A DNA stretch of 64,000 nucleotides from CAWBBA01 sp963741625 (GTDB lineage Bacteria > Desulfobacterota > Desulfomonilia > Desulfomonilales > Desulfomonilaceae): positions 558,001 to 622,000 of the forward strand of contig CAVUIT010000012.1 in assembly GCA_963741625.1 (NCBI GenBank). The letters are read 5' to 3'. Shown here one piece after another: positions 1 to 7,881 of the stretch (position 1 is its first letter; each line of letters starts with the position of its first letter). The notes beneath the pieces were generated by a model. It did no database searches. It saw only the letters and a program-made list of their open reading frames with translations, and was not told where the DNA came from. Both the position numbers and the translations under genes were made by a program.

Positions 1-456
1 GCTATGACGGTATTCGAGAATGTCTTGGTGGGCGCACTTCACGGCGGTCAGCTCAACATGTCGGATGCCCGGCGAGAGACGGCAAATGTTCTTGAATTGG
101 TGGGATTGGCCGAACATAGCGACAAACCGTCCACTTCCATTTCTGTTCCTGCACGCAGGCGGTTAGAATTAGCGCGGGCTCTGGTCACCGGCGCAGACGT
201 GCTGCTGCTGGATGAAAATATGGCGGGGCTCAACCCGTACGAGATTGATGAAGCCCTGGAACTGTTGCGCAAGATTCGCGACTCAGGGAAATCACTCATC
301 GTTGTCGAACACATCATGCGCGCGGTCATGGGCATATCAGACAGGATCATTGTGCTGAATTACGGGGCGAAGATAGCGGAAGGCGCCCCCAACGACGTAG
401 TCAACAACGAGCAAGTTATCCAAGCTTATTTGGGCTGCAAGTTCTCTTCATGTTGA
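1..456 (+). CDS. livG: Liv-type ABC transporter ATP-binding protein, 5' truncated by window
   Basis: C-terminal part of an ABC ATPase of the branched-chain amino acid (LivG) class. The frame is open to base 1, and the first in-window ATG (base 4) lies inside the family's conserved TVFENV segment, so the true start and the Walker A motif lie upstream of the window. Visible are a Walker B (ADVLLLDENMAG) and the H-loop region (LIVVEHIMRAVMGISDRI). The ABC signature is degenerate: SISVPARRRLELARAL where LSYGQQRRLEIARAL is usual. Family members bind LivM/LivH permeases in the cytoplasmic membrane. It is followed 21 bp later by a LivF homologue, and both lie just upstream of a nicotinate catabolic operon, so the transporter may import that substrate (inference). 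Family assignment is firm; substrate is unknown. Confidence 0.85.
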   Translation, partial: AMTVFENVLVGALHGGQLNMSDARRETANVLELVGLAEHSDKPSTSISVPARRRLELARALVTGADVLLLDENMAGLNPYEIDEALELLRKIRDSGKSLIVVEHIMRAVMGISDRIIVLNYGAKIAEGAPNDVVNNEQVIQAYLGCKFSSC

Positions 457-477
457 AGAGCATGGAATGCACGACGT

Positions 478-1194
478 ATGAACGAAGCACTCTTACAAGT
501 TGACCATATCAACGTCTCTTACAAAGATGTTCAAGTCCTGCGAGACGTAACCCTGGAGGTACACAAGGGAGAAATCGTCACGGTCATCGGCCCCAATGGA
601 GCAGGCAAGAGCACTCTTATGAATACGGTGGTCGGCTTTCTGCATCCCGGAACCGGGTCGATCAACTTCAACGGCCGACCTATTGACCGTGTGCCTCCTG
701 AAAAAGTGGTTCAGCTTGGCCTCACTATTGTGCCCGAAGGGGCTCGGGTCTTTTCGGAGATGAGCGTTCTGGACAACCTGAAAATGGGTTCATACATCAA
801 GTCCGCACGAGCAGAAAGGAACAGGAGCCTCGAGCAGATCTTCAGCTTTTTCCCGAGACTGCACGAGCGTCTGGACCAGAAGGCCGGCACCCTCAGCGGG
901 GGTGAACGACAAATGTTGGCGATCGGGCGGGCACTGATGTCCAGACCTTCACTGTTGCTGCTCGACGAGCCCTCTCTGGGGTTAGCGCCGATACTGGTAG
1001 GCAAGGTTTTCGAGACGATCAAGGAAATTGCTGCCACGGGCCTGACTGTGTTGCTGGTTGAGCAAAACGTTCATTCTTCATTGGAATTGACAGATCGAGG
1101 GTACGTGCTGGAGAACGGACGGGTGATAATGGAAGGGTCCGGCTCGGAACTTATGAACAACGCACATATCAAGAAATCGTATCTCGCTATATAA
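478..1194 (+). CDS. livF: Liv-type ABC transporter ATP-binding protein (LivF class)
   Basis: Complete 238-residue ABC ATPase, the usual LivF length. Walker A is GPNGAGKST (about residues 38-46), the Q-loop region lies near VPEGARVFSEMSVLDNL, the signature is LSGGERQMLAIGRAL (about 140-154), Walker B is LLLLDEPSLGLAP, and the H-loop region reads LLVEQNVHSSLELTD, with Q-N-V replacing the usual H-N. It pairs with the LivG-type protein just upstream. The membrane permeases and binding protein must lie upstream of the window. The next gene starts 13 bp downstream, which suggests that transporter and nicotinate dehydrogenase genes share a transcript. A dedicated uptake system for an N-heterocyclic acid is plausible but inferred from position only. 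Confidence 0.9.
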   Translation: MNEALLQVDHINVSYKDVQVLRDVTLEVHKGEIVTVIGPNGAGKSTLMNTVVGFLHPGTGSINFNGRPIDRVPPEKVVQLGLTIVPEGARVFSEMSVLDNLKMGSYIKSARAERNRSLEQIFSFFPRLHERLDQKAGTLSGGERQMLAIGRALMSRPSLLLLDEPSLGLAPILVGKVFETIKEIAATGLTVLLVEQNVHSSLELTDRGYVLENGRVIMEGSGSELMNNAHIKKSYLAI

Positions 1195-1207
1195 TAGGAC
1201 ATCCATC

Positions 1208-1714
1208 ATGGACGGGAATTACCACGATAGAACCTCACTTCTTTTAAAGATCTCCTTTACCCTGAACGGAAAGCCTGTGGAGATCGAGGTAATACCGTGG
1301 GACACGGCTCTTGCGGTGCTCCGAGAGCAGTTAGGCCTGAAGGGTACCAAGGAAGGCTGTGGCATCGGTGAATGCGGGGCCTGCACCATTCTGGTGGACG
1401 GCCTCGCTGTGGACTCATGCCTGATGCCGGCCCCCAAGTTGGATGGCAGGAAAGTGGAGACCGTGGAAGGGTTGCGACAAGGCGAGGCTCTGCACCCCCT
1501 CCAGGAAGCGTTTTTGTCGAAGGGAGCGGTTCAGTGCGGGTATTGCACGCCTGGCATGCTGATGTCGGCAAAAGCTCTTCTGGATAGGAACCCAAACCCG
1601 GAACGCAATGAATTGGTGGAAGCACTTTCCGGCAACTTGTGCCGCTGCACGGGCTACGTGCAAATCTTGGAGGCCGCTGAAGAGGCGGCTAAGACGCTTG
1701 GCAAGGCCAAGTGA
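1208..1714 (+). CDS. ndhS: Nicotinate dehydrogenase-like hydroxylase, 2[2Fe-2S] small subunit
   Basis: 168-residue Fe-S subunit of the xanthine dehydrogenase/CO dehydrogenase family. The plant-type [2Fe-2S] motif CGIGECGACTILVDG (near residues 51-65) is followed by the second cluster domain with CGYCTPGM and CRCTGY. Family members pass electrons from the Mo centre to the FAD subunit. The assignment to nicotinate dehydrogenase rather than xanthine or CO dehydrogenase rests on the operon: FAD subunit, a molybdopterin subunit split in two as in E. barkeri NdhL/NdhM, enamidase and 6-hydroxynicotinate reductase follow in order. A 259 bp spacer with two hairpin repeats separates it from the FAD subunit, which is unusual inside such an operon. 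Confidence 0.85.
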   Translation: MDGNYHDRTSLLLKISFTLNGKPVEIEVIPWDTALAVLREQLGLKGTKEGCGIGECGACTILVDGLAVDSCLMPAPKLDGRKVETVEGLRQGEALHPLQEAFLSKGAVQCGYCTPGMLMSAKALLDRNPNPERNELVEALSGNLCRCTGYVQILEAAEEAAKTLGKAK

Positions 1715-1806
1715 CCATCGCAACGATCCATTTTGGACAATCATTTTCTGTAGGAGTAGTTGGTTTCATTGGCTTTTTGTCGAACACTAGCGTGAGATAG
1801 CGGTAC

Positions 1807-1876
1807 GGGCAGACCTATGTGTCTGCCCAGGTCTGTATGCGACTACACCCAGAAGGGCGCACGAGTAGGTGCGCCC
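1807..1876. repeat. Two tandem REP-like hairpins inside the ndh operon
   Basis: Two perfect palindromes of the same design lie between ndhS and ndhF. One has an 8-bp stem GGGCAGAC with a 6-base loop (1807-1828); the other has an 8-bp stem GGGCGCAC with a 6-base loop (1855-1876), followed by CCTAC. A similar G-rich hairpin ending GCCCCTAC occurs near 21491-21520, so this looks like a dispersed palindromic repeat family. In mRNA these would fold and could affect ndhS/ndhF stoichiometry or transcript stability (inference). The rest of 1715-1973 shows no gene. Confidence 0.6.
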
Positions 1877-1973
1877 CTACCCGAGCCTGCGGCACAGCAA
1901 ACGTAATCGTTGCTTAACGGTGGCCCTTAAGGCGCTGCCTACTGAAAATCCATTTTATTGAAACGATGAGTGA

Positions 1974-2849
1974 ATGAGATCTCGTTTTGAATACATCCTG
2001 CCACGCTCTCTGAAGGAAGCTTTAGACTTTCTCGAAGACCACGGCTCCCAGACTTCCATAATCGCTGGCGGTACCGACCTGATGATTGCGGTGAGGAACG
2101 GAGACGTGGCAAGCAGATACGTGGTGGACGTTTCCCGACTGGAGGAGATGCGGACAATCGCAGTAACGGAAGGGACTCTTTCAATTGGGGCGGCGGTGAC
2201 TTTCACAGAAATCGTAAACAGCCCCCAGATAGCTCAATGGGCGCCGATATTGGCTCAAGCCGCCGGATGCGTAGGGAGCGTTCAGATCCGTAACGTGGGA
2301 ACACTCGGTGGAAACGTTGCAAACGCATCACCCGCCGCGGACAGCGTGCCGCCTATGCTGGTCCATCGGGCTCGGGCGCAGATTCGGTCCGCTTCGTCGG
2401 AACGAAGCGAACCTTTGGAAGCGGTTATAATTGGTCCGTACCGCACCACTCTGAAACCGGGTGAAGTCATAACGCGATTCATGCTTGAGCCCTTAGGAGA
2501 TGAGTATCGCTGGAGCTTCCAGAGGATTGCAAGACGCAGAGCACTCTCCGTGGCAAGGATGAATGCCGCGGTGATTGGCCGGCTGGACTCAAGAGGCATG
2601 ATAGACGACTTGAGGCTCTCGCTAGGGTCTATCACCCCAGAGCCTTCAAGGATGACAGGAGCAGAAGATCATCTGAAAGGGAAGGTCCCTGATCCCTTGC
2701 TGATTCAAGAGGCCGCGGAGAAAGTCTCACAAGAGATGGTCCGCAGGAGTGGCGTGCGCGACTCGACCGAATATAAACGTCCTGCCGTGGAAGGCTTAGT
2801 TGTCAAGGCGCTTACCGAGCTATTTATCAAGCAGGGCTGCAATGCATAA
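1974..2849 (+). CDS. ndhF: Nicotinate dehydrogenase-like hydroxylase, FAD subunit
   Basis: 291-residue FAD-binding medium subunit of the CoxM/XdhB family, the usual length. The FAD-binding signatures are visible as IIAGGTDLMIAVRNG (near residues 30-44) and VRNVGTLGGNVANASPAADS-like residues (QIRNVGTLGGNVANASP, about 104-120). It takes electrons from the [2Fe-2S] subunit and passes them to a soluble acceptor (NADP+ in the characterised nicotinate dehydrogenase). The ATG at 1974 is accepted because the conserved N-terminal FEYILPRSLKEAL block follows at once. Its 3' end overlaps the next start by 8 bases, indicating translational coupling. Family is certain; substrate is set by the neighbours. 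Confidence 0.87.
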   Translation: MRSRFEYILPRSLKEALDFLEDHGSQTSIIAGGTDLMIAVRNGDVASRYVVDVSRLEEMRTIAVTEGTLSIGAAVTFTEIVNSPQIAQWAPILAQAAGCVGSVQIRNVGTLGGNVANASPAADSVPPMLVHRARAQIRSASSERSEPLEAVIIGPYRTTLKPGEVITRFMLEPLGDEYRWSFQRIARRRALSVARMNAAVIGRLDSRGMIDDLRLSLGSITPEPSRMTGAEDHLKGKVPDPLLIQEAAEKVSQEMVRRSGVRDSTEYKRPAVEGLVVKALTELFIKQGCNA

Positions 2850-4119
2850 GAAGATTTTGAAAACTGTCGGTACGAACGTTCAAAGAGTGGGCGCCTTGGA
2901 ACGGGTCACGGGCGAAGCTCTATTTGCCGGCGATATGCACATGGAAGGGGCGGTAACGCTCATAGCGCTACGAAGCGATAGGCCGCATGCCCGCATTGTA
3001 AATATCGACCTTGCCTCAGCCTTGGAAACGCCTGGTTGTCTCCGAATATTCACCGCGGATGACATCCCTGGCCGCAACCGCCTCGGCATCATCAACAAAG
3101 ACCAGCACCTACTCGCAGACCACAAGGTGAGGTGCATAGGCGATCCTATAGCATTGGTTGCCGCTGAAACCCCTGAAGCCGCGCAACAAGCGGTAGAATC
3201 CATAGCCGTGCTTTACGAGGACCTGCCGGCGGTTTTTGACCCGGAAGAGGCTTTAAGACCAGGCGCACCCTTGATTCACGAAAAAGGGAACTTGCTTGGG
3301 AGACGTGTGGTAAAACGCGGCAGCCCGGACGCTGCTTTCAAAGAAGCTGATGTGGTAGTGGAGCGGGTTTATACCACCCCCCACATCGAACACACATACC
3401 TTGAACCAGACGCGGGTCTAGCCTACGTGGACCCGGATGGAATTGTCGTTGTCTACGCGTCCACGCAGAATCCCCACTACGATCAAAAAGACGTTGCGGA
3501 TCTGCTGGGCCTTGATGAGAGCAAGGTCAGAATCATCCAGGCCGCGACAGGTGGCGGCTTCGGCTCGAAACTGGACTTAAACGTTCAAGGCTTCGTGGGT
3601 TTGGCGGCCTACCTTTTGAACAGGCCCGCGCGGATGGTCTATACCAGAGAAGAGGCTTATCTTTGTACCTCGAAACGCCATCCCCTCAAGATTTATTACA
3701 AGAGTGGCGCCACCCGAGATGGCAGGCTTGTAGCCGCTGACATTCGGATTATCGGGGACACCGGGGCTTATGCTTCTTATGGGTTGGCGGTAGTCACGCG
3801 CTCTGCGGTTCATGCCACTGGGCCGTACGAGGTTCCCAATCTCTATGCTGAATCGCTGTTCGCCTATACCAACAACCCCATGGCCGGGGCCATGAGAGGT
3901 TTCGGCGTCCCCCAAATGGCCTTTGCACACGAATCGCAGATGGATCTGCTGGCCGAAGCTCTGGGCATAAGCCCCTTGGAAATCAGGCTCAGGAATTGCT
4001 ATCGGATAGGTTCGCTTACATCAACAAGGCAAGAACTTAAGGCAAGTGTGGGCATAAGGGCCACCCTCGAAGCGGTCGCTCCCTATTACAATCAGAGTGC
4101 AAAAGAAAAAGATAGCTGA
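2842..4119 (+). CDS. ndhL: Nicotinate dehydrogenase-like, large molybdopterin subunit (N-terminal half)
   Basis: 425 residues covering the N-terminal half of an XdhA/CoxL-type molybdopterin subunit. Start is the ATG at 2842, which overlaps the ndhF stop; an upstream in-frame start at 2800 would lie inside ndhF. Residues 1-110 form the a/b hammerhead domain (ERVTGEALFAGDMHMEGA); the Mo-cofactor domain follows with TGGGFGSKLDLN and AMRGFGVPQMAFAHESQMD. The protein ends where normal single-chain homologues would continue; the rest is encoded by the next ORF in another frame, overlapping by 23 bases. E. barkeri nicotinate dehydrogenase is known to have exactly this division (NdhL about 425, NdhM about 330 residues), so this is probably a natural split rather than damage. 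Confidence 0.85.
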   Translation: MHKKILKTVGTNVQRVGALERVTGEALFAGDMHMEGAVTLIALRSDRPHARIVNIDLASALETPGCLRIFTADDIPGRNRLGIINKDQHLLADHKVRCIGDPIALVAAETPEAAQQAVESIAVLYEDLPAVFDPEEALRPGAPLIHEKGNLLGRRVVKRGSPDAAFKEADVVVERVYTTPHIEHTYLEPDAGLAYVDPDGIVVVYASTQNPHYDQKDVADLLGLDESKVRIIQAATGGGFGSKLDLNVQGFVGLAAYLLNRPARMVYTREEAYLCTSKRHPLKIYYKSGATRDGRLVAADIRIIGDTGAYASYGLAVVTRSAVHATGPYEVPNLYAESLFAYTNNPMAGAMRGFGVPQMAFAHESQMDLLAEALGISPLEIRLRNCYRIGSLTSTRQELKASVGIRATLEAVAPYYNQSAKEKDS

Positions 4120-5128
4120 CTCTCAGTCCTACGTGAGGAGGGGGGTCGGCATTGGCTCCATGATATACGGTATCGGCAACACCGGCGTGCAAAATCCTGC
4201 TACAGCCCACATAGAGCTGACCGAGGACGGGCGGATCACTCTGTTTACCGGCGCTGCAGAGATGGGCCAGGGTTCCTCTACGGTACTCTCCCAAATCGCA
4301 GCGGAGGAATTGGGCCTCAGTCCTGAGGAGGTTCATCTGGTGGTGGCAGACACCCTGTTCACAAGCTCGGCAGGAGCATCCTCGGCCAGCCGTCAGACGT
4401 ATATTTCCGGCAATGCCGTCCTTGAGGCCGCGAAGAAACTCAAGGAAGTGCTCTTAACTGAAGCGGCCATGATTCTCAAAATCGACCGGGGAGACCTGAT
4501 AGTGGAAGCAGGCCGCGTCTGTTCACGAGAAAATCCGGAGAATGCTGTATCGTTTGAACGCATCGCACAGCGGGCGCACCGCACAGGGCTCCCCCTTAAA
4601 TGGCAGGGATATTTCGACCCGGCAACTACTTCCCTGGACCCTGAGACCGGCGCAGGCGACCCGTACGCCACCTATGCGTTTGCCACCCATGTCGCTGAGG
4701 TCGAGGTGAACATTGTGTCCGGTGAAGTGCGGGTTTTGAGGATAGTTGCTGCCCATGACGTCGGGAAAGCGATCAACCCGCGCAATGTGCACGGCCAGAT
4801 TTACAGCGGTGTTGCAATGGGGGTCGGTTTTGCTCTGATGGAGGAATTCATTCCTGGAAAGACAGAATCCATGAAGGATTATCACATACCTTCCTGTGCG
4901 GACATGCCGGAAGTAGTTTCCATCATCGTGGAAGACCCTGAACCCACCGGACCGTTCGGCGCCAAGGGAGTTGGAGAGCCGGCGCTCATACCAACCGCCC
5001 CAGCCATTTTGAACGCTATCGCCGACGCTCTGGGCGTGAGAATATACGATCTTCCGGCGAACTTGGAGCGGGTCATTAAAGCAGCCGCGATCGCGAAACC
5101 AGTCCAAAAGCGCGTACAGCGCGGCTGA
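4097..5128 (+). CDS. ndhM: Nicotinate dehydrogenase-like, medium molybdopterin subunit (C-terminal half)
   Basis: 343 residues matching the C-terminal half of XdhA-type subunits. A GTG at 4097 opens the frame, 23 bases inside the ndhL end; no strong Shine-Dalgarno is seen, so translation may rely on termination-reinitiation. Mo-cofactor motifs are present: EMGQGSSTVLSQIAAEELG, HDVGKAINPRNVHGQI, and GAKGVGEPALIPTAPAILNA, whose GVGE glutamate corresponds to the catalytic base of this family. Together with ndhL it rebuilds a normal molybdopterin subunit of about 768 residues. The reaction expected is nicotinate + H2O to 6-hydroxynicotinate. A frameshifted xdhA-like gene is the alternative; the match to the known NdhL/NdhM boundary argues against it. 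Confidence 0.85.
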   Translation: MQKKKIADSQSYVRRGVGIGSMIYGIGNTGVQNPATAHIELTEDGRITLFTGAAEMGQGSSTVLSQIAAEELGLSPEEVHLVVADTLFTSSAGASSASRQTYISGNAVLEAAKKLKEVLLTEAAMILKIDRGDLIVEAGRVCSRENPENAVSFERIAQRAHRTGLPLKWQGYFDPATTSLDPETGAGDPYATYAFATHVAEVEVNIVSGEVRVLRIVAAHDVGKAINPRNVHGQIYSGVAMGVGFALMEEFIPGKTESMKDYHIPSCADMPEVVSIIVEDPEPTGPFGAKGVGEPALIPTAPAILNAIADALGVRIYDLPANLERVIKAAAIAKPVQKRVQRG

Positions 5129-5149
5129 ACATATAGAGAAGGAGGTTTT

Positions 5150-6310
5150 ATGGCAAGCACTCTCATCAAGGGCATTGGGACACTCATTAGCGGAGACATC
5201 AACAATCCCGTCCTGGATGCAGACGCGATATTTGTTGCGGACGGCAAGATCAAGAGGATAGGAAAAGCCGCAGATCTTGAGTCGCTTGGGGCGGAAACCG
5301 TGGTTGACGCCTCCGGCGGCACAATCACCCCTGGCCTGATAGATTCCCACTGCCACGTGGTATTCGGTGACTACACTCCACGGCAGCACCAGATAGGTTT
5401 CTTGGAGAGTGAGGTCCACGGTGGCGTCACTACGATAATATCAGCCGGCGAAGTCCACTTGCCCGGAAGGCCTAAAGATCCGGCCGGAACCAAGGCGCTC
5501 GCCATACTGGCAGCCAAATCGTTTGCCAATTTCAGACCCGGCGGCGCAAAGATTCTCGGCGGCTCGGTAATCCTGGAGAAGGGATTGACCGAGGCTGACT
5601 TTGCTGAGATGGCCCGCGAGGGTGTGAAGGTGGTCGGTGAGATCGGCCTCGGATCGGTAAAATTTCCGGAAGATGCCGTGCCCATGGTTAAGTGGGCCAA
5701 GAAGCATGGAATGATCGTGATGATGCATACCGGCGGCACTTCAATACCGGGCAGCGATACCGTCACAGCCGCACAGGTCATAGCAACGGACCCGCATATC
5801 GCTTGTCATGTCAACGGAGGACCTACAGCGGTTTCTCCGGAGGAAATCCGCAAGCTTGTTCAGGAAACCTCGTATATTCTCGAACTGGTGCACTGCGGCA
5901 ATCCGAAAGCCATGCTTGAGGCCCTGAACTTGGGTTTAAAGCACAACGCGCTGGATCGATTCATCATCGGCAACGACGCGCCTTCAGGGACCGGCGTTGT
6001 GCCCCTTGGCATCCTGAGAGTGATTTGCACGGCAGCATCCCTGACCGCGGTGAAGGCCGAGCAGGCTCTTTGCATGGCAACTGGGAACACGGCCAAAGTA
6101 TATGGCCTGAACACCGGGTTCGTCCGAGAAGGACTGGCTGCTGACCTGGTCGCAATGGACGCTCCAATGGGGTCTGTGGGCGCAGACGCTCTGCAGGCAA
6201 TCGAAGCCGGGGATATACCGGGCGTTTCCATGGTCATGATCGATGGAAAGATAGAAGTGAAGGTCAGCCGAAACACGCCACCAGCCGTGAGAAAGGCTAA
6301 GGTGGTCTGA
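5150..6310 (+). CDS. ena: Enamidase (1,4,5,6-tetrahydro-6-oxonicotinate amidohydrolase)
   Basis: 386-residue amidohydrolase; E. barkeri enamidase is about 385. It would open the ring of 1,4,5,6-tetrahydro-6-oxonicotinate to give 2-formylglutarate and ammonia. Metal ligands are visible: H67 and H69 in GLIDSHCHV, E164 in GEIGLGS, H193 in MMHTGG, H220 in CHVNGG, and D276 in IIGNDAPSGTG. E164, H193 and H220 fall at the positions I remember for the E. barkeri enzyme, which has a binuclear metal site. The C-terminal SRNTPPA segment also resembles that enzyme. A good ribosome site (GAAGGAGG) precedes the ATG. It lies 21 bp after ndhM and upstream of the reductase that makes its substrate. Confidence 0.88.
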   Translation: MASTLIKGIGTLISGDINNPVLDADAIFVADGKIKRIGKAADLESLGAETVVDASGGTITPGLIDSHCHVVFGDYTPRQHQIGFLESEVHGGVTTIISAGEVHLPGRPKDPAGTKALAILAAKSFANFRPGGAKILGGSVILEKGLTEADFAEMAREGVKVVGEIGLGSVKFPEDAVPMVKWAKKHGMIVMMHTGGTSIPGSDTVTAAQVIATDPHIACHVNGGPTAVSPEEIRKLVQETSYILELVHCGNPKAMLEALNLGLKHNALDRFIIGNDAPSGTGVVPLGILRVICTAASLTAVKAEQALCMATGNTAKVYGLNTGFVREGLAADLVAMDAPMGSVGADALQAIEAGDIPGVSMVMIDGKIEVKVSRNTPPAVRKAKVV

Positions 6311-6380
6311 GAAAACAGGGATTGGCTGTGAGAGACGTCGGAAAGAAAGGATCTAGTCCACTACTCAGTCGGATAAGCGC

Positions 6381-7880
6381 ATGCAGGTAATCATTGAAAA
6401 GTGCAAGGGCTGTGGAACCTGCGTTCTGGACTGCCCACAGGGCGCAATAACCCTCTCGAAGAAGATAGCAGTCATCGGGGACGCGTGCTCTCAGTGCGGA
6501 GCGTGTCTCAAGGTCTGCCCGGAAGAAGCGATCTTCTCGGATGATGCGCCGTCCCCGTTGGCCGCAACCTGTGAAGCCTGTCCTATCTGTTGCCGCATCA
6601 AGGAGGGCTATACAGGCGCGTGTCAGCGGTTCATGAATCGCGGAGGCATTCTGGAGCGCACCATTCCTCTTAAGACGTACGAAGAGGTCAAACATCTGGT
6701 TGGGCCGGATTGGAAGCCTGCCATACGGCAGCCGCTTATCACCGGTATCGGCGCAGGGACCACGTACCCGGACTGCAAGCCTGCGCCTCACATCGTCCAG
6801 TCAAAGGTTGACGGAGTTGACGTGGTAACCGTGGTGACCGAAGCTCCTCTGAGCTATTCCGGCATAAAGTTGAAAGTGGACACAGACTCCACTATAGGGC
6901 AGGAAGGGGCCGGAATATTCTTTCGCAAGAAAAGGGTGGGACATCTCACTACCGAGGAATACGGATCAAAAATCCTCTCCATCGGCGGCGCCAACTTGCT
7001 TACAAGCAGCGATGGTATGACTGTGGCAAGACTGGTATCTGATCTTGCAAACCGAAAGAACGTCAGGTTGCGCATTGAGGCAGGCAGCCGACTTGAACTT
7101 CAAGTGGGGAATCGCCCGATCATCGATGGAACAGTGGACGAGGTAATGCGCGTCGGCTGCGGCAGCGCCACTTTGGGACTGTTTGCCAATATTTTCAAGG
7201 AAGTGGCCGATGAGGTCATAGTGCTGGACTCCCATCTCACAGGTCTGATGAGCGAACACGCCGCGGGCCTGTACGTTGGAGCGCGGCCCAGCGGCGTGAA
7301 CCTGCGTTTCAAACGGAGCACGCCGGGCAGGTACTTTGGCGATCACGGCCAAGGATGGGGAGGAACTTCAATACTTGACCCGAAAGACGTCATCGAATCA
7401 ATTGACATGAACGTGGCCAGACCAGGCATGAGGATTCTTATTACCGAAACGACCGGCCGGAAGGCTGCGCTGTTGGAGCTACGCGCGGATGGAGGTGTGG
7501 CAGAGATTCCCATGACTCCGGAGGCACAGGGAGCTGTGGCCGAACTAGCCGCCACCTGCCAGGAATCCAAGGTCTCAGGAATATATTGTGGCGGCTCAGG
7601 AGGAAGCGCCCGAGCAGGGGTGACACGCTACCCCATAAAGCTCACGCAGGCAGTGCACTCTATGCGGGCGCGCTTGACCGTCGGAGGCGCGCCCACTTTC
7701 GTGCTGCCGGGAGGCGGAATAAACTTTATGGTGGATGTTGGGAAAGTTATGCCCGGCGCATTCACCTGGGTTCCCACACCTGCTACGGTGTGCCCGATTG
7801 AGTACACCATGACCCTGGAAGATTTCCGCGAAATGGGGGGTCATGTGGAAGCCATGAAGCCGTTTGCGACAAAGGAATAG
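6381..7880 (+). CDS. hnr: 6-hydroxynicotinate reductase
   Basis: 499-residue iron-sulfur flavoenzyme. The N-terminus is a two-cluster ferredoxin domain (CKGCGTCVLDCP at residues 8-19 and CSQCGACLKVCP at 36-47). A further Cys group follows (C64, C67, C70, C71, C81), then a large domain of about 400 residues. Size, architecture and position match 6-hydroxynicotinate reductase of E. barkeri, which uses reduced ferredoxin to make 1,4,5,6-tetrahydro-6-oxonicotinate. That enzyme is reported (from memory) to carry covalently bound flavin. A partial resemblance to the ApbE flavinylation motif is seen in DGMTVA (211-216), but it lacks the canonical GAT ending. The neighbouring UPF0280 gene, related to ApbE, may be the flavin attachment factor (inference). 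Confidence 0.85.
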   Translation: MQVIIEKCKGCGTCVLDCPQGAITLSKKIAVIGDACSQCGACLKVCPEEAIFSDDAPSPLAATCEACPICCRIKEGYTGACQRFMNRGGILERTIPLKTYEEVKHLVGPDWKPAIRQPLITGIGAGTTYPDCKPAPHIVQSKVDGVDVVTVVTEAPLSYSGIKLKVDTDSTIGQEGAGIFFRKKRVGHLTTEEYGSKILSIGGANLLTSSDGMTVARLVSDLANRKNVRLRIEAGSRLELQVGNRPIIDGTVDEVMRVGCGSATLGLFANIFKEVADEVIVLDSHLTGLMSEHAAGLYVGARPSGVNLRFKRSTPGRYFGDHGQGWGGTSILDPKDVIESIDMNVARPGMRILITETTGRKAALLELRADGGVAEIPMTPEAQGAVAELAATCQESKVSGIYCGGSGGSARAGVTRYPIKLTQAVHSMRARLTVGGAPTFVLPGGGINFMVDVGKVMPGAFTWVPTPATVCPIEYTMTLEDFREMGGHVEAMKPFATKE

Positions 7881-7881
7881 A

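Noticed and set aside
4085..4125. Programmed -1 ribosomal frameshift joining ndhL and ndhM at the A-rich tract
   Set aside because: Moving from the ndhL frame to the ndhM frame needs a +1 (or -2) shift, not -1, and the known NdhL/NdhM split explains the two ORFs.
4523..5419. 298-codon minus-strand ORF opposite ndhM and ena
   Set aside because: Antisense shadow over two well-supported genes.
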